This document shows, in pieces, positions 31,169 through 39,764 of a DNA stretch of 42,337 bases (within the stretch, counting starts at the first letter, position 1; every line of letters begins with the position of its first letter). The notes under the pieces were generated by a model. It saw only the letters and a program-made list of their open reading frames with translations. It did not search any database and was not told the origin of the DNA. The stretch covers positions 1 through 42,337 of the forward strand of contig JAEKKI010000153.1 of assembly GCA_019510485.1 (NCBI GenBank), read 5' to 3'. This stretch comes from Catenulisporales bacterium. GTDB lineage: Bacteria; Actinomycetota; Actinomycetes; Streptomycetales; Catenulisporaceae. The position numbers were made by a program, and so were the translations under genes.

Positions 31169-31756
31169 GTGTTGACCTCTCCCATTCCCCAGCCGTCTTC
31201 GCCGTCTTCGCCCAGCGTAACGCGGACGTTGCTCCTTGGTGGCGCTCGTTCGGGTAAGTCCTCCGAGGCCGAGCGCCGACTCACCCTGCTGGCGGACGAC
31301 GCGCTCTATGTCGCCACCGGTGGGCGCCGCGAGGGGGACGCGGAATGGGCCGAGCGGGTGCGGCGGCACCGGGAGCGGCGGCCGGCGTCGTGGGAGACGG
31401 TGGAGAGTACTGATGTGGCATCGGTGCTGCGTGACGCGACGCGGCCGGTGCTGGTGGACTGTCTGACGCTGTGGCTCACCGCGATGATGGATGAGGTCGG
31501 GGCCTGGGATGACGCGGCCTGGGCCGGTGGCGGGCAGCGGGCTTTGGCCGAGCGCTTCGACGAGCTCGAAGACGCCTGGCGGGCGGTTCGGGTGCCGGTG
31601 CTGGCCGTGAGCAATGAAGTGGGGCTCGGGATCGTGCCGGAGTCGGCGGGGGTGCGCAGGTTCCGGGACGAGCAGGGGCGGTTGAACCAGCGGATCGCGG
31701 CGGCTTCGGAGTCGGTGGTGCTGATGGTGGCCGGGATCGCTGTGACGGTGCGCTGA
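31169..31756 (+). CDS. cobU: Adenosylcobinamide kinase / adenosylcobinamide-phosphate guanylyltransferase
   Basis: A 195-residue bifunctional enzyme that phosphorylates adenosylcobinamide and attaches GMP in cobalamin nucleotide-loop assembly. Walker A is GGARSGKS at 24-31; EAERRL, VDCLTLWL and VSNEVGLGIVPES with RRFRDEQGRLNQRIA complete the family pattern. No good ribosome site precedes the GTG, and the first 17 residues (Pro/Ser-rich) may not be translated. It is head-to-head with the small gene; the two start codons are almost adjacent. cobT and cobS follow. Confidence 0.93.
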   Translation: MLTSPIPQPSSPSSPSVTRTLLLGGARSGKSSEAERRLTLLADDALYVATGGRREGDAEWAERVRRHRERRPASWETVESTDVASVLRDATRPVLVDCLTLWLTAMMDEVGAWDDAAWAGGGQRALAERFDELEDAWRAVRVPVLAVSNEVGLGIVPESAGVRRFRDEQGRLNQRIAAASESVVLMVAGIAVTVR

Positions 31757-31787
31757 ACGGGTCTCCCCGGTCGGCGTGAGCCGCCGC

Positions 31788-31793
31788 TAGGCT
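31788..31793 (+). promoter_or_regulatory. -10 element of cobT
   Basis: TAGGCT lies nine bases before the ATG at 31803, giving a leaderless or nearly leaderless transcript. It implies that cobT is expressed independently of cobU. Confidence 0.45.
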
Positions 31794-31802
31794 GTTCGCA
31801 CC

Positions 31803-33002
31803 ATGAACGCGTCCGAGAACCCCACCCCCGAGTCGGCCGAGCAGCCCGAGCCCGTCGTGGCGCCGGGCGAGCCCGACACCGCACAGGCCGCCGCATCTGC
31901 CGAGTCGTCGCCCGAGCCCGAGTCCTCGCCCGAGCCCGAGCCCTCGCCCGAGCCTTCCGGCCTGGACCTGGACAAGCTCGCCGACCTGGCCGAGCGCCCC
32001 GACGAAGGCGCGCGCATCCGGATGCGGGAGCGGCTCGCCGAACTCGCGATCCCGGCGGCGGGCCTGGGCCGGCTGGAGGAGCTGGCGGTGTGGCTGGCCG
32101 GGGTGCGCGGCACCGCCGACGTGCGGCCGATCGAGCGCGCGCGGGTCATCGTGTTCGCCGGCGACCACGGCGTGGCCACGCTCGGCGTGTCGGCGACGGC
32201 GCCGTACCAGGCGAGCGACGCCACCGCGGCGCGAGTGAAGCAGATCGAGGACGGCGGCGGCGCGGTCGGCGTGCTGGCGCGGCTGCACGGGGCGACGGTG
32301 CGGCTGGTCGACGTCTCGGTCGGCCGCCCCTCCGGGCGCATCGACCGGGAGGACGCCGCCACCCGAGCCGAGATCGAGGAAGCGTTCCAGGCCGGGATGG
32401 CGATCGCCGACGCCGAGGCCGACTCCGGCGCCGACCTGCTGATCCCGGCGCTGGTCGGGGTCGGCGCCAGTACGGTCGCCTCCGTCCTGTCCGGGGTGCT
32501 GACCGGTAAGGACGCCGCCGCGGTCACCGGCCGCGGCTCGGGTATCGACGATGCCACGTGGATGCGCAAGTGCGCCGCCGTCCGCGACGCCATGCGCCGC
32601 GGACGTCCGGTCCTCGGCGATCAGCTGGAGCTGCTGACGAAGGTCGGCGGCCGCGACTACGCCACGCTGACCGGTTTCCTGTTGCAGGCGGTGATCCGCC
32701 ATGTGCCGGTGCTGCTGGACGGCGTGCCGACCACCGCGTGCGCGATGCTGGTGCAGCGGATTGCCTACCGGTCTCCGCAGTGGCTGCTCGGCGGTGCGCT
32801 TTCGCCGGAGCCGGCGCACAAGTCGGCTCTGGACCGGCTGTCCCTGGAGCCGCTGGTCAGCGACTACGCGGTCCGGCAGTCCGAAGGCGCGCTGGGTTTG
32901 CTGGCGCTGCCGATGGTGAAGGCCGCGGCGGTGCTGGCTGCGGAGCTGGTGACGTTTGAGGAGGCCGGGATTCCCGAGCCGTTGCTGCGGTCGCGGGTGT
33001 GA
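31803..33002 (+). CDS. cobT: Nicotinate-nucleotide--dimethylbenzimidazole phosphoribosyltransferase
   Basis: A 399-residue CobT, which makes alpha-ribazole phosphate for the lower ligand of cobalamin. FAGDHGVATLGVSATAPYQ, VDVSVGR, GRGSGIDDATWMRK and VGGRDYATLTGFLLQAV are family blocks; the catalytic Glu is in RQSEGALGLL near residue 360. The first 55 residues are Glu/Pro/Ser-rich (SPEPESSPEPEPSPEPS) and are not part of the usual CobT. Upstream is cobU and downstream cobS. Confidence 0.94.
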   Translation: MNASENPTPESAEQPEPVVAPGEPDTAQAAASAESSPEPESSPEPEPSPEPSGLDLDKLADLAERPDEGARIRMRERLAELAIPAAGLGRLEELAVWLAGVRGTADVRPIERARVIVFAGDHGVATLGVSATAPYQASDATAARVKQIEDGGGAVGVLARLHGATVRLVDVSVGRPSGRIDREDAATRAEIEEAFQAGMAIADAEADSGADLLIPALVGVGASTVASVLSGVLTGKDAAAVTGRGSGIDDATWMRKCAAVRDAMRRGRPVLGDQLELLTKVGGRDYATLTGFLLQAVIRHVPVLLDGVPTTACAMLVQRIAYRSPQWLLGGALSPEPAHKSALDRLSLEPLVSDYAVRQSEGALGLLALPMVKAAAVLAAELVTFEEAGIPEPLLRSRV

Positions 33003-33037
33003 GGGCTCGGCTGATTTCGAGGCGCCACTGCGCATTG

Positions 33038-33108
33038 CGATCAGGCCACACGGCGAATGCAAAGGCACGATCAGGCCGCCGCTCGCTAAGCACCGGTGCC
33101 TGCGAGCG
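33038..33108 (+). repeat. Repeats and hairpin between cobT and cobS
   Basis: CGATCAGGCC occurs at 33038-33047 and 33068-33077, exactly 30 bases apart. CGCTCGC (33080-33086) and GCGAGCG (33102-33108) pair around a loop that contains the palindrome CACCGGTG. It may be a terminator or a cobS leader. Confidence 0.45.
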
Positions 33109-33132
33109 AACAGGCGCAGCTTGGTGAGTGCG

Positions 33133-33906
33133 ATGGTCTCGGGACTGCGACTCGCCTTCTCCACGCTCACGGCGCTTCCGATCGGGCCGCCGGACCGCGT
33201 CGACCGCGCGGTGGCCGGGCGGGCGATGGCATGCGCGCCGCTCGTCGGTGTGGCGTTGGGAGCGTCGGCCGGCGCGGTGGCTGCGATGCTCGCCTGGTGG
33301 ACGTCCGATCCGATGGTCGCGGCGGTCGGCGGGGTGGCGGCGTTGGCCGCTTTGACGCGAGGCCTTCATCTTGACGGCTTGGCCGATACCGCCGACGGTC
33401 TCGGCTCGGCGAAGCCGGCAGTCGAGGCGCTGCGCATCATGAAGGCTTCCGATGTCGGACCGTTCGGCGTCATCGCGCTGGTTCTGATGCTGCTCGGCCA
33501 AGTCGTGCTGCTCGCGAGCGCGTGGGGACGGCACGGAGCTTGGTACGGCGTATGCGCGCTGGGGATCGCGTGCGTGACCGGCCGCCTCGCAGTGACCTGG
33601 GCCTGCCGGCCCGGCGTTCCCTCAGCGCGGCCGGACGGCCTCGGGGCGTGGGTGGCCGGCAGCGTGTCACGCGCGGCACTGGCCGTCACCACCGCGAGCG
33701 CCCTCGCCGCCGCCGGTATCGCGGGATTCTGCGTCGCCGACGGCGCGCGCCGGCTGCTCTGGCCGACGGCGATCGTCCTCGGACTCGCCGCCGCACTCGC
33801 CCTGCTGCGACATGCGATCGGCCGATTCGGCGGCATCACCGGCGACGTTCTGGGCGCCCTCGTCGAAACCGGTGCTACCGCCGCGCTCCTGGTTCTGGCT
33901 CGTTAG
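33133..33906 (+). CDS. cobS: Adenosylcobinamide-GDP ribazoletransferase
   Basis: A 257-residue integral membrane enzyme that joins adenosylcobinamide-GDP and alpha-ribazole to complete cobalamin. LRLAFSTLTALPIG is the standard opening; the active-site block HLDGLADTADGL lies near residue 79, followed by KASDVGPFGVIAL and the C-terminal FGGITGDVLGALVE. About seven hydrophobic segments. The start is ATG at 33133 (GGTGAG upstream) or GTG at 33124. The stop overlaps that of the convergent epimerase gene in TTAG. Confidence 0.92.
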   Translation: MVSGLRLAFSTLTALPIGPPDRVDRAVAGRAMACAPLVGVALGASAGAVAAMLAWWTSDPMVAAVGGVAALAALTRGLHLDGLADTADGLGSAKPAVEALRIMKASDVGPFGVIALVLMLLGQVVLLASAWGRHGAWYGVCALGIACVTGRLAVTWACRPGVPSARPDGLGAWVAGSVSRAALAVTTASALAAAGIAGFCVADGARRLLWPTAIVLGLAAALALLRHAIGRFGGITGDVLGALVETGATAALLVLAR

Positions 33907-34832
33907 GCCCCGCCGGCCACGATCCCCCAGGTATGCGTCACCGTCTCCCCCGGCGCCAACACGATGATGTCCTTCCCGTCCACGAACGCGTTCGGCGGAC
34001 AGGTCATCGGCTCCACCGCCAACGCCGCCCGGTGATACGCCCCCTCCAACGGGTCGGCGGAGAACAGCTGCAACCACTCCAGCCCCGCGCCGAACCACAT
34101 CGTCGTGCCCGCGGCCCCACGCCCCAGCGTCACCCGCCCCAGTCCGTCGGCGTCGCGGCGGATCTCGGTGTACGCCGTGTCCAGCTCGACACCGCGCAGC
34201 GCGCGCACCTCGCGGAAGTCGTACGGCGTCCCGGCCACCTGCACCTCGCACTGCGGGAGCAGCCGCTCGTCCACCATCAGCCACCGGCCGGCCGGGACGC
34301 GCAACACGCCCTCCGGGCCGTCCAGGCCGCCGTCGACCTTCAGGTAGGCGTGCGAGCCGACGCCGTAGGGCGCGTCGGAGCCGCCGACGTTCTCCGTCGT
34401 CACCGCGACCGTCAGGCCCCTGTCCTGGTCGAGCTCGTACAGCGCCGACAGCTCCAGCGGGAACGGGTAGCCCGGCTGCGGTTCCAGCCGCAGCGTCAGG
34501 CGCACCGCGGAGTGGGTGTGGGTGTCGAGCGTCCAGGGCAGGTGGCGGGTCAGGCCGTGGATCGCGTTGTGGCGCGCGGGTTCGGTGAGCTCGAGCTCGT
34601 AGTCGACGCCCTTGAAGGCGTACTGGCCGTCGCGGATGCGGTTCGGCCACGGCATCAGCAGCTGGCCGCTGCCGCCGATCGGGGAGCCGTCCTCGGGGAA
34701 CTCCATGACCAGTTCGCGGTCGTCCAGTCGCAGGGACCTGAGACCGGCGCCGAGTTCGGTCACCACCGCCGAGTACTGCCCCGCCTGGATCGGGTACTGC
34801 TGTCCGGTCGGCCGCACGCTGGGATCGATCAT
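33903..34832 (-). CDS. Aldose 1-epimerase family protein
   Basis: A 309-residue galactose mutarotase-like enzyme that interconverts sugar anomers. RHNAIHGL and GSHAYLKVD carry the catalytic His residues and ALAVEPMTCPPNAF the catalytic Glu. MPWPNRIRDGQYAF is also typical. The group close to this layout includes YeaD/YphB-type epimerases of uncertain sugar preference. It is convergent with cobS and its stop overlaps by two bases of the neighbouring stop codon. Confidence 0.9.
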   Translation of the reverse strand: MIDPSVRPTGQQYPIQAGQYSAVVTELGAGLRSLRLDDRELVMEFPEDGSPIGGSGQLLMPWPNRIRDGQYAFKGVDYELELTEPARHNAIHGLTRHLPWTLDTHTHSAVRLTLRLEPQPGYPFPLELSALYELDQDRGLTVAVTTENVGGSDAPYGVGSHAYLKVDGGLDGPEGVLRVPAGRWLMVDERLLPQCEVQVAGTPYDFREVRALRGVELDTAYTEIRRDADGLGRVTLGRGAAGTTMWFGAGLEWLQLFSADPLEGAYHRAALAVEPMTCPPNAFVDGKDIIVLAPGETVTHTWGIVAGGA

Positions 34833-34951
34833 GCCGTCATGCTCCCACGGCGGCGTCGATCACAGCGAGCGGGGCCGCGCGGATCTCGCCCCGCGAGAAG
34901 ACGCCCGCGCCCGCGAAAAGGCGCGACGGCCGCCGAGGGCGCGAGAAAGTT

Positions 34952-36061
34952 TCAGCCGCGCGTGCGCACGTCCACGAACGGCGGCTTCACGACGGTGAAC
35001 GCCGCCGCCGTGCCGCGCACGTCCAGGTACACCGTGTCGCCCTCGGTGTAGTCGCGGTCCAGCAGCGCCAGGCCGATGCCCTCGCGCAGTGTCGGGGAGA
35101 AGGTGCCGGAGGTGACCTCGCCGATCTGCTTGCCCGCGGCGTCGTTGACCACCATGTGCGCGCGCGGGATCTTCCGGTCCACGGCCCTGATGCCGCGCAG
35201 CAGCCGCTTGGCCCCGGCCTCGCGCTCGGCCAGCAGCGCGTCCCGGCCCCAGAACGCGGGCTTCTTCCAGCCCACGGCCCAGCCGGCGCGCGCCATGTTC
35301 GGGGTGATGTCCAGCGACAGGTCCTGGCCGTGCAGGGGGTAGCCCATCTCGGTGCGCAGCGTGTCGCGGGCGCCGAGGCCGCAGGGCCGCACGCCCAGGT
35401 CCTCCCCGGCCGCCAGCAGCGCGTCCCACAGCGCCTCGGTGCGGTCCCACAGCGGAACCAGCTCGTAGCCGTGCTCGCCGGTGTAGCCGGTGCGGCACAC
35501 GGTGAGCGGGGAGCCCTGGAAGTCGGCGACGGCGAACGACATGTAGTCGTGCTCGGTCGGCAGGTCGAGCCGGGCCAGCAGCTCGGCCGACTTCGGGCCC
35601 TGAACCGCGAGCACGCCGAACTTCGTGTGCTGGTTCTCGACCGTGACGCCGTCCGGCGCCGCGGCCTGGAGCCGCCGCACGACCTCGGCGGTGTTGGCGG
35701 CGTTGGGGATCAGGAAGACGTCGTCCTGACCGTTGAGGTAGGCGATGAGGTCGTCGACCACGCCGCCGGTGGCCTCGTCGCAGCACAGGGTGTACTGCGC
35801 CTGGCCGGGCTCGATCCGGGCCAGGTCGTTGGCCAGCACCGAGTTGACGAACGCCGCCGCGCCCGGGCCGGTCACCGCGGCCTTGCCCAGGTGGCTGACG
35901 TCGAAGACGCCGACCGCCTCGCGGACCGCCGCGTGCTCCTTGAGCACCCCGCCGGTCTTCGAGTACTCGATCGGCATGTCCCAGCCGCCGAAGTCCGCCA
36001 TCTTGGCCCCCAGCGCGATATGCCGCGCGTGCAGGGGCGAGGTCGACAAGTCCGTGGTCAC
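34952..36061 (-). CDS. gcvT: Aminomethyltransferase (glycine cleavage T protein)
   Basis: A 369-residue T protein of the glycine cleavage system, which transfers the methylene group to tetrahydrofolate. [27 protein letters not shown] is the classical start; [19 protein letters not shown] with the catalytic Asp, and [13 protein letters not shown] follow. The C-terminal barrel is complete. GTG at 36061 is used because TATCGT stands eight bases upstream; a GTG at 36109 gives an unconserved extension. The other glycine cleavage genes are not here, and I saw no glycine riboswitch upstream. Confidence 0.93.
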   Translation of the reverse strand: MTTDLSTSPLHARHIALGAKMADFGGWDMPIEYSKTGGVLKEHAAVREAVGVFDVSHLGKAAVTGPGAAAFVNSVLANDLARIEPGQAQYTLCCDEATGGVVDDLIAYLNGQDDVFLIPNAANTAEVVRRLQAAAPDGVTVENQHTKFGVLAVQGPKSAELLARLDLPTEHDYMSFAVADFQGSPLTVCRTGYTGEHGYELVPLWDRTEALWDALLAAGEDLGVRPCGLGARDTLRTEMGYPLHGQDLSLDITPNMARAGWAVGWKKPAFWGRDALLAEREAGAKRLLRGIRAVDRKIPRAHMVVNDAAGKQIGEVTSGTFSPTLREGIGLALLDRDYTEGDTVYLDVRGTAAAFTVVKPPFVDVRTRG

Positions 36062-36069
36062 GTGCTGAG

Positions 36070-36075
36070 ACGATA
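36070..36075 (-). promoter_or_regulatory. Leaderless -10 of gcvT
   Basis: On the minus strand TATCGT ends eight bases before the GTG at 36061; a CTCACA 17 bases upstream may be the -35. Confidence 0.45.
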
Positions 36076-36259
36076 CCGGAGGTCCGGTGCCCTGTGAGAC
36101 GGCCCCCACGCAGGTACGGGGCGGTGGATACCGAGCTGCCCCGCGGGAATAAGGTCGCCTAAAGTAGCGATGACCCGGGAGGGCCGTCCGACTGCGCTAG
36201 GTAGGGCGACCCCCATTCCCTTGCGCTCCCCCGAAGTCCTAGCGAGAACTGGATCAACG

Positions 36260-37783
36260 ATGACCTCGATCTCCCTGACCGCCGCCGCGACCGGCAAGGC
36301 GGACGCCGTAATCGTCGGCGTATACGCCACCGAGACCGCCAAGGGGGCCAAGGGTGTGGCCCTGGCCCCGGGCGCCGAGCCGGTGGACGCCGCGTACGGC
36401 GGGTCCTTGCGCAAGGCGCTGGAACTGCTCGGGGCCTCGGGGTCCGACAGCGAGCTGACAAAGCTGCCGGCCCAGGGCGATGTCAAGGCGTCGGTGGTGA
36501 TAGCGGTGGGACTGGGCAAGGCCCCCGGCAAGGACCGGGAGCCGGACCTGGACCGGCTGCGCAAGGCCGCCGCGGTGGCCGCGCGCTCGCTGACCGGCAA
36601 GGCCAAGGCGGTGTTCGCCCTGCCGGCCGCCGACGCCGCGCAGGCCGGCGCGGTCGCCGAGGGCGTGCTGCTGGGCGCCTATGCCTACCAGGGCATCAAG
36701 GCGCCGAAGAAGGACGCCAAGGGCCCGCTGGCCGAGGCCGTGCTGGCCGCCGGACCGGCCGCCAAGCTGGCGGCGGTGAAGGCCGCGGTGCAGCGCGCCA
36801 CCAACGTCGTGGCCGCCGTGAACCTGGCGCGCGACCTGATCAACACCCCGCCGTCGCATCTGTACCCGAAGACGTTCGCCGACCGGGTGCAGTCCGAGGT
36901 GAAGGACGCGGCCCTGCCCGCGCTCACCGCCGAGGTGCTGGACGAGAAGGCGCTGGCCAAGGGCGGCTACGGCGGCATCCTGGGCATCGGGCAGGGTTCG
37001 GCCAAGCCGCCGCGCCTGGTGCGCCTGTCCTACCGGCACCCGAAGGCGAAGAAGCACCTGGGGCTGGTCGGCAAGGGCATCACCTTCGACACCGGCGGCA
37101 TCTCGCTGAAGCCGTCCAACGCGATGGACACCATGAAGTCGGACATGAGCGGCGCCGCCGCGGTGTTCGCCGCCACGGTGGCCGCGGCCAAGCAGGAGGT
37201 GCCGGTGAACATCACCGCGTACATGTCGCTGGCCGAGAACATGCCCGGCGGCAGCGCGGTGAAGGTCTCCGACGTCATCACCATCTACGGCGGCAAGACC
37301 GTCGAGATCATGAACACCGACGCCGAGGGCCGGGTGGTGATGGCCGACGCGCTGGCCCGGGCCAGCGAGGACCAGCCGGACGTGCTGCTGGACGTGGCGA
37401 CGCTGACCGGTGCGCAGGTGCTGGCGCTGGACCGGCTCAGCGCGGTCATGGCGAACGACGACGAGCTGCGCACCCGCGTCGTGGAGACCGCCAAGGCCGC
37501 CGGCGAGGAGATGTGGCCGATGCCGCTGCCGGAATACCTGCGCGAGACCATCGACACCCAGACCGCGGACCTGTCCAACATGGGCTCGCGGATGGGCGGG
37601 ATGCTGGTCGCCGGGCTGTTCCTGCGCGAGTTCGTGGGCGAGGGCATCCCGTGGGCGCACCTGGACATCGCCGGGGCGTCGTACAACGAGAAGGGCCCGT
37701 ACGGCGACACGCCGAAGGGCGGGACCGGGGCCGCGGTGCGGACGCTGGTGAGGCTGGCGGAGGAGCTGGCGGCCGAGAAGTAG
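36260..37783 (+). CDS. pepA: Leucyl aminopeptidase (M17)
   Basis: A 507-residue cytosolic aminopeptidase. The metal-binding block VGKGITFDTGGISLKPSNAMDTMKSDMSGAAAV starts near residue 270, and the M17 signature NTDAEGRVVMADAL lies near 351-364. C-terminal SNMGSRMGGMLVAGLFLREFV and HLDIAGASYNEKGPYG are intact. The ATG at 36260 is preferred since homologues start here (MTSISLTAAATGKADAVIVGVY); a GTG-type extension upstream is unconserved. Position near gcvT, lpd and E2 is consistent with the conserved actinomycete arrangement. Confidence 0.95.
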   Translation: MTSISLTAAATGKADAVIVGVYATETAKGAKGVALAPGAEPVDAAYGGSLRKALELLGASGSDSELTKLPAQGDVKASVVIAVGLGKAPGKDREPDLDRLRKAAAVAARSLTGKAKAVFALPAADAAQAGAVAEGVLLGAYAYQGIKAPKKDAKGPLAEAVLAAGPAAKLAAVKAAVQRATNVVAAVNLARDLINTPPSHLYPKTFADRVQSEVKDAALPALTAEVLDEKALAKGGYGGILGIGQGSAKPPRLVRLSYRHPKAKKHLGLVGKGITFDTGGISLKPSNAMDTMKSDMSGAAAVFAATVAAAKQEVPVNITAYMSLAENMPGGSAVKVSDVITIYGGKTVEIMNTDAEGRVVMADALARASEDQPDVLLDVATLTGAQVLALDRLSAVMANDDELRTRVVETAKAAGEEMWPMPLPEYLRETIDTQTADLSNMGSRMGGMLVAGLFLREFVGEGIPWAHLDIAGASYNEKGPYGDTPKGGTGAAVRTLVRLAEELAAEK

Positions 37784-37795
37784 AAACGCGCTGAT

Positions 37796-37837
37796 CCGAA
37801 GCGGTCATCTCTGCCGGCGCGGAGGTGACCGCTTCGG
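37796..37837 (+). terminator. Hairpin terminator after pepA
   Basis: CCGAAGCGGTCA (37796-37807) and TGACCGCTTCGG (37826-37837) are perfect 12-base arms around an 18-base loop, directly after the pepA stop and just before the next start. Confidence 0.7.
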
Positions 37838-37847
37838 CGTTCCGGGT

Positions 37848-38600
37848 ATGGCGGTAGTCATGACCGCCGCTGACGGCAGCCCAGTCCCCGCCGAACCCCC
37901 CGCACATCCGGCGACCGACCCGCATCTGGGACTCGGCGCGCGGCTCAACTGGCTGCGCGCCGGCGTGCTGGGCGCCAACGACGGGATCGTCTCCACCGCC
38001 GGCCTGGTCGTCGGCGTGGCCGGGGCGACCGACTCGAAGTCGGCGCTGCTGGCCTCGGGCGTGGCCGGGCTCCTGGCGGGATCGCTGTCGATGGCCTCGG
38101 GCGAATACGTGTCCGTGTCCACCCAGCGCGACACCGAGAAGGCGGCGCTGGCGCTGGAGCGCAGGGAACTCGCCGAGACCCCGGAAGCCGAGTTCGAGGA
38201 ACTGGTCGGCCTTTACCAGCAGGAGGGCCTGTCCCCGCCGACCGCCCGCAAGGTCGCCGAGGAACTGACCGCCGCCGACGCCCTCGCCGCCCACGCCCGC
38301 ACCGAGCTCGGCATCAACCCCGACGACCTGGTGAAGCCCTGGAGCGCGGCGATCGCCAGCTTCGTCGCCTTCAGCGTCGGCGCGCTGCTGCCGCTGCTGG
38401 CGATCGTGCTCCCGCCCCGGCAGTGGCGCGTGCCGGTAACGGTGGTCAGCGTGCTGATCGCGCTGGTCGTGACCGGCCACGTCAGCGCCCGGCTGGGAGG
38501 CGCGCCGTCGCGGCGCGCGATGTTGCGGAACGTGATCGGCGGGGCGGTGGCCATGGCGGTCACGTATGTGGTGGGGACGTTTGTGGGGGCGGTGGATTAG
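37848..38600 (+). CDS. VIT1/CCC1 family iron/manganese transporter
   Basis: A 250-residue membrane protein of the VIT/CCC1 family, which moves Fe2+ or Mn2+. RLNWLRAGVLGANDGIVSTAGLVVGVAGA is the first membrane block, and SGVAGLLAGSLSMASGEYVSVSTQRDTEKAAL is the second with the hallmark GEYVSVSTQRD. A cytoplasmic helical region (about 90-155) with Glu-rich metal-binding residues precedes the final three segments. Start is ATG at 37848 or 37860. Its stop overlaps the stop of the convergent TetR gene (TTAG). Confidence 0.92.
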   Translation: MAVVMTAADGSPVPAEPPAHPATDPHLGLGARLNWLRAGVLGANDGIVSTAGLVVGVAGATDSKSALLASGVAGLLAGSLSMASGEYVSVSTQRDTEKAALALERRELAETPEAEFEELVGLYQQEGLSPPTARKVAEELTAADALAAHARTELGINPDDLVKPWSAAIASFVAFSVGALLPLLAIVLPPRQWRVPVTVVSVLIALVVTGHVSARLGGAPSRRAMLRNVIGGAVAMAVTYVVGTFVGAVD

Positions 38601-39121
38601 ATCGGGACGGTCGCGTCCAAAAACGTCTCCCAGGCGGCGTCGACGCGGGCACGCTCGCCGGTGGCCAGCAGGTCGAGGATCAGCCCCCGCATGACCGCCA
38701 GCGCCAGCCGGGCGCGCGCCTCGTCGCCCAGGAGACCGGCCAGCGGCTCCAGCCACGTGCGGACCGACTCCTCGGCGGCGCCTTCGAGCCCCGCGGCGCC
38801 GTCGAGCGAGCGCACGTAGTTCTCGTAGAAGAGCCGGGACAGCTGTGCGCGGTCCGGGTCGCTGATCCAGACCCAGAGGCGCTCCAGCGCGGTGCGGCTG
38901 TCGCCCTCGGCCATGGACTGCTGGAACAGCTCCAGCTCCTGCGCGCGCTCGGCGGCCGAGACTTCCCGCAGCAAGTTCTCCTTGGAGCCGAACAGGTACA
39001 GCAGCACGCGCGGGCTGGAGCCGATCGCCGCGGCGAGCGGCCGCAGGGACAGGTCGGAGACGCTGTGCTCCGCCGCGTAGAGCAGCGTTTTGTGAAGAAG
39101 CTCCTGACGCCGGGCCGACAT
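38597..39121 (-). CDS. TetR-family transcriptional regulator
   Basis: A 174-residue repressor. RRQELLHKTLLYAAEHSVSDLSLRPLAAAIGSSPRVLLYLFGSKENLLREV is the TetR helix-turn-helix region. The ligand domain is Leu/Ala/Glu-rich and cannot be assigned. ATG at 39121 has AGGA nine bases upstream. A strong palindrome lies 27 bases upstream and is probably its operator, shared with the divergent acetyltransferase gene. Confidence 0.9.
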   Translation of the reverse strand: MSARRQELLHKTLLYAAEHSVSDLSLRPLAAAIGSSPRVLLYLFGSKENLLREVSAAERAQELELFQQSMAEGDSRTALERLWVWISDPDRAQLSRLFYENYVRSLDGAAGLEGAAEESVRTWLEPLAGLLGDEARARLALAVMRGLILDLLATGERARVDAAWETFLDATVPI

Positions 39122-39147
39122 GCGGGCTATCCTGCCAAACACAGGCA

Positions 39148-39167
39148 ACTGAAACAGTCGTTTCAGT
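39148..39167. promoter_or_regulatory. TetR operator palindrome
   Basis: ACTGAAAC-AGTC-GTTTCAGT is a perfect 8-4-8 palindrome between the divergent TetR and GNAT genes. Size and place fit a TetR dimer site controlling both. Confidence 0.75.
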
Positions 39168-39184
39168 AAAACCGGGAGGCCAGT

Positions 39185-39682
39185 ATGACTGTGTCCATCC
39201 GCCCGGCGCACCAGCCGGGCGACATCGGAGTGATCATCGGGATGCACGGCCGGCGCTACGCCGCCGAATGCGGCATGGACCAGACCGTCGAGTCGTACAT
39301 AGCCGCCGGGCTGGCGGAGTACGTCGACCGTCGCTTCCGCGACGGCGAGGCGGCGGGCGAGTGCTGGGTCGCCGAGAGTGCCGAGGATGGGATCGTCGGC
39401 TCGATCGGCATCACCCGCGCCGATTCGCGAACCCTTCACCTGCGCTGGTTCCTGCTCGATCCGGCGCAGCGCGGCCGGGGTCTGGGCCGACGACTGCTGG
39501 AGACCGCGCTCGAGTACTGCCACGAACAGGACGCCGACCGTGTCTTTTTGATGACCATCGCCGGCCGGGACACGGCACAGCACCTGTACCGCAAGGCGGG
39601 GTTCGAACTCACCTCGTCGACACCTGCCCACCAGTGGGGGATCGACCTGGTCGAGCAGCGCTTCGATCTGGTTCTGCGATAG
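39185..39682 (+). CDS. GNAT family N-acetyltransferase
   Basis: A 165-residue acetyltransferase. LRWFLLDPAQRGRGLGRRLLETALEYCHE holds the acetyl-CoA loop (Q/R-x-x-G-x-G/A as RGRGLG). FLMTIAGRDTAQHLYRKAGFEL matches the MarR-associated GNAT group. Start ATG has GGGAGG five bases upstream. It is divergent from the TetR gene and probably regulated by it, so a small toxic or signal molecule may be its substrate; that is inference. Confidence 0.9.
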   Translation: MTVSIRPAHQPGDIGVIIGMHGRRYAAECGMDQTVESYIAAGLAEYVDRRFRDGEAAGECWVAESAEDGIVGSIGITRADSRTLHLRWFLLDPAQRGRGLGRRLLETALEYCHEQDADRVFLMTIAGRDTAQHLYRKAGFELTSSTPAHQWGIDLVEQRFDLVLR

Positions 39683-39764
39683 CGGCCTCGACAACGACCT
39701 CATCCGTGACGGCGGGCCGCCGGCGCCCGACGGCGCGCGCCGCGGCGGCTCAGCACCCTCGGAA

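Noticed and set aside
33018-33050. GCCACTG-like stretch before cobS as a cobalamin riboswitch
   Set aside because: Only this short match is present; the other conserved cobalamin riboswitch segments are absent.
36062-36259. Glycine riboswitch upstream of gcvT
   Set aside because: No conserved glycine aptamer segments could be recognised and a leaderless promoter fits directly before the start.
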